Counted from the first letter of the stretch, positions 1 to 9,436 are shown. The stretch is 53,606 bases of DNA from Chitinophaga pinensis (GCA_945872405.1 CAMBZT010000010.1:1-53606), one strand, 5' to 3'. Translations and numbers: made by a program. The notes: generated by a model from the letters alone, not told the origin.

Positions 1-447
1 AAACAAAATGGAAGACAATTCAAATGGAACTACATATTCAGAAAACAATACTAGACCTAAATTTTTTACCATACCAATTTGAGAATCAGGATTTGTAGGT
101 AAGTTAACATTACCAATTCCTTTCAGCATGCCAATGATGGATACTAGAAGCAAACCACCTGCCACTACTCCCATAAGTTTAAACATATTTTCTTTTTGTG
201 GCTCTGTGTCTTTATTTAGGTTCAGTAGCATCAACACAAACAGAAATAAAACCATTATGGCTCCTGAATAAACGATTACTTGAACAATAAAAAGAAACTG
301 TGCGTTGAGCAGGATATAATGACCTGCAATACTGAAAAAGGTAATTATAAGATACAGAACACTGTGCACCGGATTCTTTGAGAATACCACCAGCAAAGCT
401 GTTGCAATGGATATGCCACCTAAAATATATGTTAATATTTCACTCAT
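1..447 (-). CDS. nuoJ: NADH-quinone oxidoreductase subunit J (partial, cut by window edge)
   Basis: Membrane subunit J of proton-pumping complex I. The 149 codons from the ATG at 447 stay open to base 1, so the C-terminus lies outside. Hydrophobic segments appear near residues 5-22, 28-46, 52-75 and 90-108. The segment YSGAIMVLFLFVLMLL (residues 60-75) is the conserved third helix of this family. The start sits immediately past the nuoI stop (449-451), so the two genes are probably translationally coupled. Its position as last visible gene of a nuoA-to-J series makes the assignment secure. nuoK onward should lie to the left of the window. Confidence 0.95.
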   Translation of the reverse strand, partial: MSEILTYILGGISIATALLVVFSKNPVHSVLYLIITFFSIAGHYILLNAQFLFIVQVIVYSGAIMVLFLFVLMLLNLNKDTEPQKENMFKLMGVVAGGLLLVSIIGMLKGIGNVNLPTNPDSQIGMVKNLGLVLFSEYVVPFELSSILF

Positions 448-448
448 G

Positions 449-985
449 CTATTTTTCTAATAAATGTGTTTGACGTTTTGAAGTATCGTATCGTTTATCC
501 ATTTTTTCGACAAGAATATCTTTGCCATAAATGAATTTGTCTCTTTGTTGATCAGGGCTCACTATCATATCTGTGAGGAATATTGCTTCCTTGGGACAAG
601 CTTCTTCACATAGTCCACAGAAAATACAACGAAGCATATTGATCTCATACATGGAAGCATACTTTTCTTCTCTGTATAAATTTTCCTCGCCTTTTATGCG
701 TTCTGCGGCTACCATTGTAATAGCCTCAGCTGGACAAGCAACTGCACATAAACCACATGCAGTACATCTTTCAGCACCTTGGTCATCACGTTTTAGAATG
801 TGTTGTCCTCTATAATTGGCAACCACTGGTTTTTTCATTTTAGGATAATCCAATGTCACTTTCTTTTTAAAGAAATGTTGTATGGTGATAAACATACCCT
901 TGATGATGGCCACTAAATAGATTCTTTCAGAAAAGGTCATTTTCTTATTAGAGACTATTTTAGATCTGTTTGTTAATGACTGCAT
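449..985 (-). CDS. nuoI: NADH-quinone oxidoreductase subunit I (ferredoxin-like, two 4Fe-4S)
   Basis: Peripheral-arm subunit of complex I carrying clusters N6a and N6b, which pass electrons towards the N2 cluster in NuoB. Two CxxCxxCxxxCP motifs are complete: C74/C77/C80/C84 and C120/C123/C126/C130. In the usual ferredoxin pattern, the fourth Cys of each motif belongs to the opposite cluster. The N-terminal stretch (residues 20-40) is amphipathic and would lie against the membrane arm. Length (178 residues) fits the family. It follows nuoH after a 57-bp gap, the longest within this operon, and abuts nuoJ. Confidence 0.97.
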   Translation of the reverse strand: MQSLTNRSKIVSNKKMTFSERIYLVAIIKGMFITIQHFFKKKVTLDYPKMKKPVVANYRGQHILKRDDQGAERCTACGLCAVACPAEAITMVAAERIKGEENLYREEKYASMYEINMLRCIFCGLCEEACPKEAIFLTDMIVSPDQQRDKFIYGKDILVEKMDKRYDTSKRQTHLLEK

Positions 986-1042
986 GAATACACTTTTATT
1001 ATTTTCTATTTTCTATTAATTTTTCTTTCAATCCTTTAAGTC

Positions 1043-2089
1043 TTATAAATAATCTTTCAAAATCATCACTGCTCCAGTTAATAAAAGGTTAATCACCGCT
1101 ACAGGAATCAAAGTCTTCCAACCCAAATGCATTAACTGATCATATCTAAATCGAGGCAAAGTCCATCTTACCCACATATATAGGAAAAGAAAGAAAAATA
1201 TTTTTGCGAAGAATACAGCAAATCCAGCTGCTGCAAGCATGTTCGGATCACTAATCATTCTATTTAAGTATGGGAAATGGTAACCACCAAAATAAACTGT
1301 GGCAATTACAGCAGATGAAATAAACATATTAATATATTCTGCAAACAAGAAAAAACCTAATTTCATCGACGAATACTCGGTATGATACCCACCCACTAGT
1401 TCGGTTTCACACTCCGGTAAATCAAAAGGAGCTCTGTTTGTTTCGGCAAAAGCACAAATTAAAAATAACAGAAAGCCTAATGGTTGTTTGAATACATTCC
1501 AATTTGGAAGAAAGCCTAAAAAGCTACCTGTCTGACCATCCACAATTTCTCTTAATCCTAAGGAGCCTGTCATGATGATGATAGCTAACAGGGATAATCC
1601 CATTGCTAATTCATAAGAAATCATTTGAGAAGAAGCTCGCACGGCACCCATCAATGAATACTTATTATTAGATGACCATCCACCAATCATAATTCCATAT
1701 ACACCAATAGAAACAAAACCTAGTACATAAAGAATACCAATATCTAAATCTGCAACTTGCACACTTAGTATTTGTCCCATTATTACTACGTTAGTTGTCC
1801 ATGGGATTACAGCACTTGTCATCAATGCAGTAAGCATGGCAATACAAGGAGCTAGGATAAATAAAAATTTCTCTGAAGCGGCAGGGATGAAGTCTTCTTT
1901 AAAGAACATTTTTCCTCCATCGGCTATTGGTTGCAATAAACCCCAAGGTCCTGCATTGCTTGGTCCCATTCTATCTTGAAACCATGCTGCAAATTTTCTC
2001 TCCCCATAGGTAGCATAAGCAGCAATCCCTAAAGAGATAGCGAACATTACTATTACCAAACTAATTTTAAATATCAATTCTACTTCCAT
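1043..2089 (-). CDS. nuoH: NADH-quinone oxidoreductase subunit H
   Basis: Membrane subunit of complex I that forms much of the quinone-binding chamber at the junction with the peripheral arm. The 348-residue protein is hydrophobic throughout, with about eight membrane segments. Family signatures are visible: the GPSNAGPWGLLQPIADG loop near residues 42-58 and the acidic FAETNRAPFDLPECETEL loop near residues 214-231, whose carboxylates line the proton/quinone path. The start lies 9 bp after the nuoG stop, which supports cotranscription. Confidence 0.97.
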   Translation of the reverse strand: MEVELIFKISLVIVMFAISLGIAAYATYGERKFAAWFQDRMGPSNAGPWGLLQPIADGGKMFFKEDFIPAASEKFLFILAPCIAMLTALMTSAVIPWTTNVVIMGQILSVQVADLDIGILYVLGFVSIGVYGIMIGGWSSNNKYSLMGAVRASSQMISYELAMGLSLLAIIIMTGSLGLREIVDGQTGSFLGFLPNWNVFKQPLGFLLFLICAFAETNRAPFDLPECETELVGGYHTEYSSMKLGFFLFAEYINMFISSAVIATVYFGGYHFPYLNRMISDPNMLAAAGFAVFFAKIFFFLFLYMWVRWTLPRFRYDQLMHLGWKTLIPVAVINLLLTGAVMILKDYL

Positions 2090-2098
2090 ACTTTAATG

Positions 2099-3073
2099 CT
2101 ATTGTGGTTTTGCGGTGTTTTCCAACGCTTTATATTTATGAGTAATAGGTAGTTCATAATGATTTTGTGAAATCACTGAATCTCTAGAAATATGAGCAGG
2201 ACCTTCAATTACCCAATTTTTCACCTCTTTTTTATCAAAGCGACAAGTGTTACAAATAAATTCTGTCACCTCGTTGTTTTGATCTTTTCTCGCAGTTACT
2301 CTAAGTACATTATTCTCACTCATCCATAATACGGATTTACCTGAGCAATTTGCTGTGGTACATTCTCTATGTGCATTCAATGGTTTGCTAAACCATACCC
2401 TACTTTTAAAACGAAATGTTCTGTCGGTCAATGCACCTACTGGGCATACATCAATCACATTTCCTGAAAATTCATTATCTACAGACTTTTCTAGGTAAGT
2501 AGAAATTTCTGAATGATCGCCACGACCTATGATACCATGCTCTCTTTCATTGGTTAACTGATCGCCTACCATCAAGCAACGATAACAAAGAATACAACGA
2601 TTCATATGCAACTTTATATGATCTCCAATATCAATTGGATCAAACTTTCTTCTTTCAAATTCATAACGAGTAGTAGACAATCCATGCTCATAACTTAAAT
2701 CCTGTAATGAACATTCTCCAGCCTGATCACAAACAGGACAATCTAAAGGATGATTGATTAGAAGCATTTCCACGATTGATTTTCGAGCATCCATCACTTC
2801 TTGACTTGCTGTATTTTCAACCACCATACCATCCATCACATTAGTTGAGCACGAAGCCACTAACTTAGGCATTGGACGTGGATCTTTTTCAGAACCTTGC
2901 GTTACTTTGACTAAGCACGTACGACATTTACCACCACTACCTTTCAAAGATGAATAATAGCACATCGCTGGTGGAACAATTTTACCGCCTATACTTCGAG
3001 CGGCATTAAGTATGCTTGTTCCTTCTTCTACCTGTGTTTCAATTCCGTCTATTGTTACTTTTATTAAAGCCAT
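2099..3073 (-). CDS. nuoG: NADH-quinone oxidoreductase subunit G, short form (Fe-S domain only)
   Basis: Electron-transfer subunit of complex I, 324 residues against roughly 700-900 in proteobacteria. Visible ligand sets are a 2Fe-2S ferredoxin domain (C38, C50, C53, C75), the N5-type His plus three Cys (H108, C112, C115, C121) and an N4-type 4Fe-4S set (C160, C163, C166, C210). The molybdopterin-oxidoreductase-like C-terminal domain is missing. The protein ends soon after four further cysteines (C238, C243, C274, C277) that lie where the extra N7 site sits in long NuoG proteins. The frame ends 9 bp before nuoH with no relic of a longer gene, so this is a natural short form. I recall similar lengths in other Bacteroidota. 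Confidence 0.92.
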   Translation of the reverse strand: MALIKVTIDGIETQVEEGTSILNAARSIGGKIVPPAMCYYSSLKGSGGKCRTCLVKVTQGSEKDPRPMPKLVASCSTNVMDGMVVENTASQEVMDARKSIVEMLLINHPLDCPVCDQAGECSLQDLSYEHGLSTTRYEFERRKFDPIDIGDHIKLHMNRCILCYRCLMVGDQLTNEREHGIIGRGDHSEISTYLEKSVDNEFSGNVIDVCPVGALTDRTFRFKSRVWFSKPLNAHRECTTANCSGKSVLWMSENNVLRVTARKDQNNEVTEFICNTCRFDKKEVKNWVIEGPAHISRDSVISQNHYELPITHKYKALENTAKPQ

Positions 3074-3097
3074 AATATTTTAATTACTATATCTGAA

Positions 3098-4453
3098 TTA
3101 ACTAACCAGTTCAAATTTTTTGGTGCTTTCTAATAATCCATAATTTCTTTCCATACAAAGTTTTGGATTTTTTACATGCCATTCAAATTCTTCTCTAAAG
3201 TGACGAATCGCTGAAGCAACTGGCCATGCAGCAGCATCACCCAATGGACAAATGGTGTTTCCTTCAATTCTACGTTGGATGTCCCATAATAAATCTATAT
3301 CCTGTATTGAACCTTGTCCATGTTCCAATTTATGTAAAACTTTCAACATCCATCCTGTACCTTCTCTACATGGCGAACATTGACCGCAACTTTCATGATT
3401 ATAAAAACGAGTAAAATTCCAAGTATTTCTTACGATACATGCATCCTCGTCATAGACAACAAATCCACCTGAACCCAACATAGAGCCAGTCGCAAATCCT
3501 CCATCAGCAAGACTTTCATAGCTCATCAATCTTGCATCACCATTCGCCGTTTTATAAAATAATTCTGCAGGAAGGATGGGTACAGAAGATCCTCCAGGCA
3601 CCACTGCTTTTAATCTTTTTCCATTAGCCATGCCACCACAATACTCATCAGAATTTAAAAATTCATCTACTGGCAAACCTAAATCTATTTCATAAACACC
3701 TTGTCTTTTAATATTGCCACTTGCAGAAATCAACTTAGTGCCAGTACTTTTTCCGACACCAATTTTGGCATAATCATCGCCACTATTGTTCAATATCCAA
3801 ACTACCGCTGCAATCGTTTCCACGTTATTGACAACAGTTGGTCTTTGCCATAACCCTTTTACCGCTGGGAATGGTGGTTTCATTCTTGGATTACCGCGTT
3901 TGCCTTCTAGTGATTCAATTAAGGCAGTTTCTTCGCCACAGATATAGGCGCCACCACCCACTTGAACATATAATTCTAAATCATAACCAGAACCCAAAAT
4001 ATTTTTACCTAAAAAACCATTTGCTTTGGCTTCTGCTATTGCTCTTTCTAAAATAAACGAGACCCACATATATTCTCCTCTGATATAGATATAAGAGACA
4101 TTTGCACCTAATGCAAAACTAGATACAATCATTCCTTCAATTAAAAGATGAGGAATTTTTTCCATTAAATATCTATCTTTAAAAGTACCTGGCTCACTTT
4201 CATCTGCATTACAAAGTAAGTGACGCGGCACCCCATCTGGCTTAGCCAAGAAACTCCATTTCATACCAGCTGGGAATCCAGCACCGCCACGACCTCTTAA
4301 ACCCGATTTTTTAACTTCTTCTACAATTGTTTCAGGAGTCATAGACTTCAATGCTTTTTCTACAGAGGAGTAACCACCTTTTTGGCGATACACATCATAA
4401 GTATTGATGCCTGGGACATCTATATGTTCTAATAATAATTTTTTGCTTGCCAT
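3098..4453 (-). CDS. nuoF: NADH-quinone oxidoreductase subunit F (NADH-binding, FMN)
   Basis: Catalytic entry subunit of complex I: it oxidises NADH, holds FMN and passes electrons to cluster N3. The glycine-rich [13 protein letters not shown] motif near residues 51-63 belongs to the FMN/NADH site. Cluster N3 ligands are intact as CGQCSPC (C356, C359, C362) plus C402 in the TICPLGD motif. At 451 residues it has family-typical length. It lies 24 bp downstream of the nuoG start side and 25 bp from nuoE, as part of the diaphorase module E-F-G. Confidence 0.97.
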   Translation of the reverse strand: MASKKLLLEHIDVPGINTYDVYRQKGGYSSVEKALKSMTPETIVEEVKKSGLRGRGGAGFPAGMKWSFLAKPDGVPRHLLCNADESEPGTFKDRYLMEKIPHLLIEGMIVSSFALGANVSYIYIRGEYMWVSFILERAIAEAKANGFLGKNILGSGYDLELYVQVGGGAYICGEETALIESLEGKRGNPRMKPPFPAVKGLWQRPTVVNNVETIAAVVWILNNSGDDYAKIGVGKSTGTKLISASGNIKRQGVYEIDLGLPVDEFLNSDEYCGGMANGKRLKAVVPGGSSVPILPAELFYKTANGDARLMSYESLADGGFATGSMLGSGGFVVYDEDACIVRNTWNFTRFYNHESCGQCSPCREGTGWMLKVLHKLEHGQGSIQDIDLLWDIQRRIEGNTICPLGDAAAWPVASAIRHFREEFEWHVKNPKLCMERNYGLLESTKKFELVS

Positions 4454-4478
4454 ATTTATTTAATAAGCTTTAAAAATT

Positions 4479-5009
4479 TTAAGCTTTACTTCTTAAGTCA
4501 GCCAATAAAGTATCTATTTTTTCTTCTGTCAAAAACTCTACAAAACTATCACCTAATTGCAACATCGGTGCATAACCACATGCCCCTAAGCACTCAACAG
4601 TTTTTAAAGTAAACATTTTGTCTGGCGAGGTTTCCCCTACCTTACAACCAATTTTTTTCTCAATATATTCGATGGCTTTTTCTGCACCATTCAAACAACA
4701 TGGTCCAGTTCTGCATACTTCCAACACATATTTCCCAACAGGTTTTAAATTATACATGCTGTAGAATGTAGCTACTTCAAAAACTTCAATGGCTGTGATG
4801 TTCAATAATTGAGCAACATATTCCATCACAGGAATACTTAACCAACCCTCATTTTGTTTCTGAGCTAAATGTAATACCGGTAATAAAGCAGATTTCTGTT
4901 TACCCTCTGGATAATGTGTTTGAATCTCTATTACCTTGTCCAAAACTTCTTGTGGAAAGGGGATTTTGGCAGTAACATTACTCACTCTAATATCGTAACT
5001 ATGACTCAT
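4479..5009 (-). CDS. nuoE: NADH-quinone oxidoreductase subunit E (thioredoxin-like 2Fe-2S)
   Basis: Accessory diaphorase subunit carrying cluster N1a next to the FMN of NuoF. The thioredoxin-like 2Fe-2S ligands are C99, C104, C140 and C144, in the motifs CRTGPCC and CLGACGYAP. A helical N-terminal domain (residues 20-90, including the EVATFYSMY segment) precedes the cluster domain, as in other 24-kDa-type subunits. Its length of 176 residues is usual. Confidence 0.97.
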   Translation of the reverse strand: MSHSYDIRVSNVTAKIPFPQEVLDKVIEIQTHYPEGKQKSALLPVLHLAQKQNEGWLSIPVMEYVAQLLNITAIEVFEVATFYSMYNLKPVGKYVLEVCRTGPCCLNGAEKAIEYIEKKIGCKVGETSPDKMFTLKTVECLGACGYAPMLQLGDSFVEFLTEEKIDTLLADLRSKA

Positions 5010-5054
5010 TTTATTTATTTAATATCTTTAAATCAATTCCGTTTTTTAACATTA

Positions 5055-6290
5055 TCATGCATCTAATTCTCCAGCTATTACATTCATGCTACTCATGGTA
5101 AGAATAGCATCTGAAAGTAAAGCACCTTTAATCATTTCAGGATATGCTTGATAATATATGAAACAAGGTCTTCTGAAATGCAATCTATAGGGTGTTCTGC
5201 CTCCATCACTCACTAAATAATATCCCAACTCACCATTACCACCTTCAACACTGTGATATACCTCACCTGCAGGCATTTTCATTTCGCCCATCACTATTTT
5301 GAAATGGTAAATCAAAGCTTCCATATTATTATATACTTGATCTTTTGGTGGAAGATAAAAGTCTGGTAGATCTGCATGATATTTTCCTTCTGGGAGATTT
5401 TCATAAGCTGCTTTGATGATCTTTAAACTTTCCCACATCTCTTGCTGACGAACCATGAATCTATCATAGGTATCTCCTTGTGTCCCCAAAGGAATTGTAA
5501 AATCGAAATCATTATAAGAACAGTAAGGATTCATTACCCTTACATCATAATCAACTCCTGCTGCTCTCAAGTTAGGTCCAGTAAAACCATAGTCTAAGGC
5601 ACGTTCAGCACTTATTGGTCCGCAATTAATAACACGGTCCATAAAAATTCTATTTCTCTCTAAGAGATCAGAAAACTCCTGTAGTCCTTGAGGAAAATCT
5701 TTGAGGAACTTTTTTAATTTGGTATGGAAAGTAGGAGAGAAGTCACGTTCGAAGCCTCCAATACGTCCAACATTCGTAGTCAATCTCGTTCCGCACGCTT
5801 CTTCATATAATTCATAAATTTTTTCACGCCATTGAAAAATATAAAGGAAACCCGTCATTGCACCGGTGTCAACACCAATCACTGAATTACAAATAATATG
5901 ATCTGCAATACGCGCCAACTCCATTATGATAACACGCATATAATCCACGCGCTTAGGAATATCTGCTTGTATCAACTTTTCTACCGTTAACTGCCATCCA
6001 ATATTATTGATAGGAGAAGAACAATAGTTTAATCTATCAGTGATAGGAGTAATCTGATTGTAGGGTCTTCTTTCTGCTAATTTCTCAAATGCGCGATGTA
6101 TATAACCAATTGTTTGTTCCGTAGAATGAATTCTCTCGCCATCCATTTGTAAAACATTCTGGAAAATACCATGAGTGGCAGGATGAGTAGGTCCTAAATT
6201 TAATGTGGTATACTCTCCAGAAATACTATCTTTTGAATCACCGCCCTTCGCAGCCTTATTGTTATTCGGTATGTTTGCTATATCGTTCAA
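5055..6290 (-). CDS. nuoD: NADH-quinone oxidoreductase subunit D (49-kDa type)
   Basis: Subunit that forms, with NuoB, the quinone-reduction site of complex I. The conserved LNLGPTHPATHG segment near residues 31-42 contributes to the quinone pocket. The motif HRAFEKLAERRPYNQ and the family-wide hydrogenase-large-subunit-like core follow. The start is a TTG at 6290 with an AAGGA stretch just upstream; no ATG occurs before the conserved core. The C-terminus reads GELDA, whereas many homologues end in GExDR. nuoC and nuoD are separate genes here, not fused as in E. coli. Confidence 0.96.
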   Translation of the reverse strand: MNDIANIPNNNKAAKGGDSKDSISGEYTTLNLGPTHPATHGIFQNVLQMDGERIHSTEQTIGYIHRAFEKLAERRPYNQITPITDRLNYCSSPINNIGWQLTVEKLIQADIPKRVDYMRVIIMELARIADHIICNSVIGVDTGAMTGFLYIFQWREKIYELYEEACGTRLTTNVGRIGGFERDFSPTFHTKLKKFLKDFPQGLQEFSDLLERNRIFMDRVINCGPISAERALDYGFTGPNLRAAGVDYDVRVMNPYCSYNDFDFTIPLGTQGDTYDRFMVRQQEMWESLKIIKAAYENLPEGKYHADLPDFYLPPKDQVYNNMEALIYHFKIVMGEMKMPAGEVYHSVEGGNGELGYYLVSDGGRTPYRLHFRRPCFIYYQAYPEMIKGALLSDAILTMSSMNVIAGELDA

Positions 6291-6326
6291 GTTCCTTTTA
6301 ATTTGAAAATTTATTTAAATTGATAT

Positions 6327-6833
6327 CTATCTTCCAAAGAAATGATCATCCTTATCCGTTCTTGTTGCATCCTCAAGTGGATATTCCTTTCTCAAAGGAT
6401 GATAATTCATATGATCTACATTCAATATTCTTTTCAGGTTTGGATGTCCTTCAAACTTGATTCCATAAAAATCGAATGCTTCTCGTTCCATCCAATTGGC
6501 AGTATCAAATAAAGTTGTTGCAGTAGGCACCACGCAATCATGTTCAGAAAAAAATATTTTAATTCTTACACGAATATTATTTACCAAGCTATGCAGGTGA
6601 TAGGTCACCCCTAACTCTTTGCCCTTGTTGTCAGGATAGTGAATGCCACACATTGTAGTAAGAAAACTCATTTGCAATTCAGAATGTTCTTTTAAAAACT
6701 GCAGTAGGGAAATAATAGATTCCTTGGTGGTTTCAACACATAGCATACCATAGGTCTCTTCGCAATGCAATAGTTGTTTGCCCAAATGAGAAGCAATCTG
6801 TTCCTTTAAATAATTATTATCTATTGTTATCAT
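6327..6833 (-). CDS. nuoC: NADH-quinone oxidoreductase subunit C (30-kDa type)
   Basis: Structural peripheral-arm subunit of complex I, without cofactors, that packs against NuoD and NuoB. The family signature is visible in the C-terminal half as WMEREAFDFYGIKFEGHPNL followed by HPLRKEYPLE. The protein has 168 residues and stands alone rather than fused to NuoD. Its ATG at 6833 is separated by a single base from the nuoB stop, indicating translational coupling. Confidence 0.96.
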   Translation of the reverse strand: MITIDNNYLKEQIASHLGKQLLHCEETYGMLCVETTKESIISLLQFLKEHSELQMSFLTTMCGIHYPDNKGKELGVTYHLHSLVNNIRVRIKIFFSEHDCVVPTATTLFDTANWMEREAFDFYGIKFEGHPNLKRILNVDHMNYHPLRKEYPLEDATRTDKDDHFFGR

Positions 6834-6834
6834 C

Positions 6835-7371
6835 TTATTTGATATCGTAACTTTCCATTAATGCCTGATATTCTGGTTGATTTCTTCTTCTTAAATCTTC
6901 ATTTCTTGCTAAATCTTGAATTTGCATGATACCATCTAGGATCTGCTCTGGACGTGGTGGACAGCCGGGCACATAAACATCTACCGGGATAATTTTGTCT
7001 ATACCTTGCAAAACAGAATAGGTATCGAAAATACCACCACTACTAGCACAAGCACCTACCGCAATCACCCAACGTGGTTCAGCCATTTGCTCGTATACCT
7101 GTTTTAAGACTGGACCCATTTTTTTTGCAATGGTACCCATCACCATTAATAAATCTGCTTGACGTGGCGAGAAACTCAATCGCTCCATGCCAAATCTAGA
7201 TAAGTCATAATCAGAAGCCATGGTAGCCATAAACTCTATTCCACAACAAGAAGTAGCAAATGGCAAAGGCCATAATGAATTTGCTCTTGCCATGCCTACT
7301 ACCTTAGAAGCACTGGTAGCAAAGAAACCTGGACCTTCATAGCCTGGAGGCGATTTAACGATATTTGTCAT
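6835..7371 (-). CDS. nuoB: NADH-quinone oxidoreductase subunit B (N2 cluster)
   Basis: Subunit holding the terminal 4Fe-4S cluster N2, which reduces quinone. The ligands are the adjacent pair C42-C43 (motif SCCGIEFM), C108 (VGACASSGG) and C137 (VPGCPPRPE), all intact. Its length of 178 residues fits. A nonpolar N-terminus (residues 12-38) should pack at the membrane arm. Confidence 0.98.
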   Translation of the reverse strand: MTNIVKSPPGYEGPGFFATSASKVVGMARANSLWPLPFATSCCGIEFMATMASDYDLSRFGMERLSFSPRQADLLMVMGTIAKKMGPVLKQVYEQMAEPRWVIAVGACASSGGIFDTYSVLQGIDKIIPVDVYVPGCPPRPEQILDGIMQIQDLARNEDLRRRNQPEYQALMESYDIK

Positions 7372-7412
7372 TTATTATAAATTAATTTACAAATCTAATA
7401 CTACTTCTTTCC

Positions 7413-7778
7413 TTATTTATCCCACTCTAAAGCTCCTTTCTTATAGACATAAGCGAAGCCGATCAGAAAGAAAGCAACAAACATTACGACGGCCAAAAAG
7501 CCATGTAAACCGAAATGCTTAAAATTGACTGCATAAGGATAGAAGAAAATAACCTCCACATCGAACAACACAAATAAAATGGCGGTCATAAAATATTTCA
7601 CGGAGAAGGGCACTCTAGCATTTCCTTGCACCTCAATACCACATTCGAAGGTTTCATCTTTGATTTTACTTTTCCTTTTAGGACCTAGAATATGAGTCAG
7701 TATAATGGTTGTTAAAATAAATCCTAGCGCAACTGCCATCTGAAGGATGAGCGGAAAATAGTTACTGGGTGTTTGCAT
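7413..7778 (-). CDS. nuoA: NADH-quinone oxidoreductase subunit A
   Basis: Small membrane subunit of complex I with three predicted helices (about residues 9-30, 62-83 and 90-111). The loop between the first and second helices has the conserved FECGIEVQGNAR motif, whose Cys marks the active/deactive-type loop in mitochondrial homologues. It is the first gene of the nuo operon and starts 21 bp downstream of a TAnnTTTG promoter element. Confidence 0.96.
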   Translation of the reverse strand: MQTPSNYFPLILQMAVALGFILTTIILTHILGPKRKSKIKDETFECGIEVQGNARVPFSVKYFMTAILFVLFDVEVIFFYPYAVNFKHFGLHGFLAVVMFVAFFLIGFAYVYKKGALEWDK

Positions 7779-7798
7779 ACAATACTATTAAGTTAGTG

Positions 7799-7806
7799 CA
7801 AAAATA
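7799..7806 (-). promoter_or_regulatory. Putative -7 element for the nuo operon
   Basis: Minus-strand TATTTTTG matches the Bacteroidota -7 consensus TAnnTTTG. Transcription would begin near 7793, giving a leader of about 15 nt before the nuoA ATG. No TTG/TTTG box is seen at the proper 19-21 bp spacing, so the call rests on the -7 element and position. Confidence 0.4.
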
Positions 7807-7927
7807 TAATATAAAAGCTAGTATTAAAGTTTTATGTCAAAATATTTATAGGCAGAGTGTGGATTAAAAATTGAGATAAAATATAGAGCCATGTATTTCG
7901 AGCGGATAATTCAATACAAGTATTTAT

Positions 7928-8827
7928 TTATAGGGGTTTTGTGTTTGGATGATGACTTTGTAAATGCCAAAATCTGCATGAAAGTCCGGCATTAATTTGG
8001 TACTGAACAAATCCAAAATGATGATTTGCTAAATCGGTTTTATTGTTATGTATCAATACATTAGGTAAGGTGATAAAACCTCCTTTGAATTCGGACGCTA
8101 CAAAAAAGTACTTCCAAACATCTATTCTCAATCCAGCTGACGCATGAATGCTCATGCCTGAAAGGTGAAAACGATTGTCTAATCCATAGTCTAAGACTTT
8201 CACATCTGTTTTACAGATGAGCATTCCTATTCCGAAACCAACATTTGCATTGATTCGAATAATATCTTTTTCAGTTCTGAAAATAGGCGCTAAATAACCT
8301 CCATCGATAGAAACCAGATTTAAGCCATTGGTATGTTCAAATCGTAAGAAGTCTTCAGACATCTTCATGTTGGTGGCATTATAATTCCCTTGATATTTGA
8401 TCGATTTTGATGCGTCGATAGTGCCGCTAACATTGGCCAATTGATCAGGTACCATCACATACTTCATATGATCCATGCCGGCTGTTACAAAAAATCGTTT
8501 TTTAATAAAAAAGCCTAAATGCCAATTGTATTGTGGAATAGAGGAGGTATTTGGATTAAAATAGAGCTTCCAAGAAAAGGGTGAAGGTCTGTCTTTAGCT
8601 ATCAATTTATCTACCGTAAAATCATAGCCTGGTCCTTTGAAATGTAAGTCCGACTTACCAAACCAAGCTCTGTTATAGCCCCATGACATCCAAATTCGTT
8701 GATTGTAAAAGGAGTCGGCTGTCTGAAACCAATGCACCTTTTTGGCAGGATTATTATGCTCTTTTGCCTGCAATGCTTGCGAGATGAAAAGAATGCAACA
8801 CAGATAAAAGAGAACTCTTGATTTCAT
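7928..8827 (-). CDS. Putative outer-membrane or periplasmic protein, function unknown
   Basis: I do not recognise this 299-residue protein. A clear signal peptide covers residues 1-21 (basic start, hydrophobic core, ALQA cleavage region). The mature part is rich in aromatic residues with alternating short strands (for example YNWHLGFFIKKRFFVTAGM and the glycine-rich VGFGIGMLI), which suggests a small beta-barrel. The end HLQSHHPNTKPL is polar, without the usual final aromatic residue of many barrels. It lies 20 bp downstream of the YgjV-like gene and probably shares its transcript. The nuo operon follows but has its own promoter. Confidence 0.75.
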   Translation of the reverse strand: MKSRVLFYLCCILFISQALQAKEHNNPAKKVHWFQTADSFYNQRIWMSWGYNRAWFGKSDLHFKGPGYDFTVDKLIAKDRPSPFSWKLYFNPNTSSIPQYNWHLGFFIKKRFFVTAGMDHMKYVMVPDQLANVSGTIDASKSIKYQGNYNATNMKMSEDFLRFEHTNGLNLVSIDGGYLAPIFRTEKDIIRINANVGFGIGMLICKTDVKVLDYGLDNRFHLSGMSIHASAGLRIDVWKYFFVASEFKGGFITLPNVLIHNNKTDLANHHFGFVQYQINAGLSCRFWHLQSHHPNTKPL

Positions 8828-8847
8828 GCTGTAAAGTTATCCAAATT

Positions 8848-9075
8848 TCAAGGATTTACTTTTTTTCTGTCCTTCATGAGGAAATAGAGATTAATGAAGA
8901 TGATGGCCAAATTAGTTATGATAATTGGAAAAGAATAATGTAGCATATAGCCATAGATTATAAAGAGGGCACAACCGATGCTGTTGACCACGCGAAGCGT
9001 TTTAATATCTTTCATCAGGAAAGAAAGCAATACACCAAGAGAAGCGGCATAGCCCATGATTTCAGTAGGATTCAT
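8848..9075 (-). CDS. YgjV-like small inner-membrane protein
   Basis: Membrane protein of 75 residues with three hydrophobic segments (about 5-21, 28-45 and 50-67). The pattern GYAASLGVLLSFLMKDIKTL, then RVVNSIGCALFIIYG and a third helix with N at its start, resembles the bacterial YgjV inner-membrane family. That family is distantly related to SemiSWEET/PQ-loop transporters, but no PQ motif is present. The biochemical role is unknown. The next gene begins 20 bp after the stop. Confidence 0.75.
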   Translation of the reverse strand: MNPTEIMGYAASLGVLLSFLMKDIKTLRVVNSIGCALFIIYGYMLHYSFPIIITNLAIIFINLYFLMKDRKKVNP

Positions 9076-9436
9076 AGTTTTTTAGTTGTTTGAAACGCGA
9101 AAGTAGACTATACCTGTGAATATTTCTTTGACTTTTTGGACGTATTTAGCGCTATCCGTTTATAGTCCTTCCATTTCATGCTGTGGGCTATCACTTCTAT
9201 CACTCACGCAAAACAATTTTAATATTGATAGAATGAGTTACTATTTTATTGAATCACAATTTTTTATTGGAGATAGAATCGACAGTATTTTTAAAGGATA
9301 GAAATAAGTCTAGATTAAAATCCAAATGCGTAGATGAAATGGAAGTTGCGTGAGAGACTGACAGCACTACCCTGTAGTGCAGAAGGCACGACCCCAGTGG
9401 CTTTTGCACTGGGGGCACGCCCAATAAAATAAAAAA
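9076..9436. other. 361-bp intergenic region with paired hairpins
   Basis: No convincing gene is seen. A plus-strand open frame at 9116-9301 has no homology I recognise and poor coding character. The right third holds the hairpin element annotated at 9347-9422. The left part may hold the promoter of the YgjV-like gene, but I find no exact TAnnTTTG. Confidence 0.6.
9347..9422 (+). repeat. Hairpin-rich intergenic element A (putative dispersed repeat)
   Basis: The element begins TGCGTGAGAGA and ends GCACGCCC. It holds two perfect stems. The first is GCACTACCCTGTAGTGC (9364-9380, 6-bp stem). After an 11-nt spacer comes an 8-bp stem, CCCCAGTG/CACTGGGG (9392-9399 with 9407-9414). GC content is far above the surroundings. 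There is no U-run after either stem, so a simple terminator is unlikely. Elements at 26956-27047 and 52252-52396 share parts of this design. Confidence 0.55.

Noticed and set aside
2099-3073. nuoG truncation by frameshift
   Set aside because: The nuoH start follows 9 bp after the stop and no relic of the missing domain is present; the short form is natural.
9116-9301. Plus-strand open frame of 61 codons in the intergenic region
   Set aside because: No homology, no promoter or start context, and low-complexity composition; it is most likely chance.
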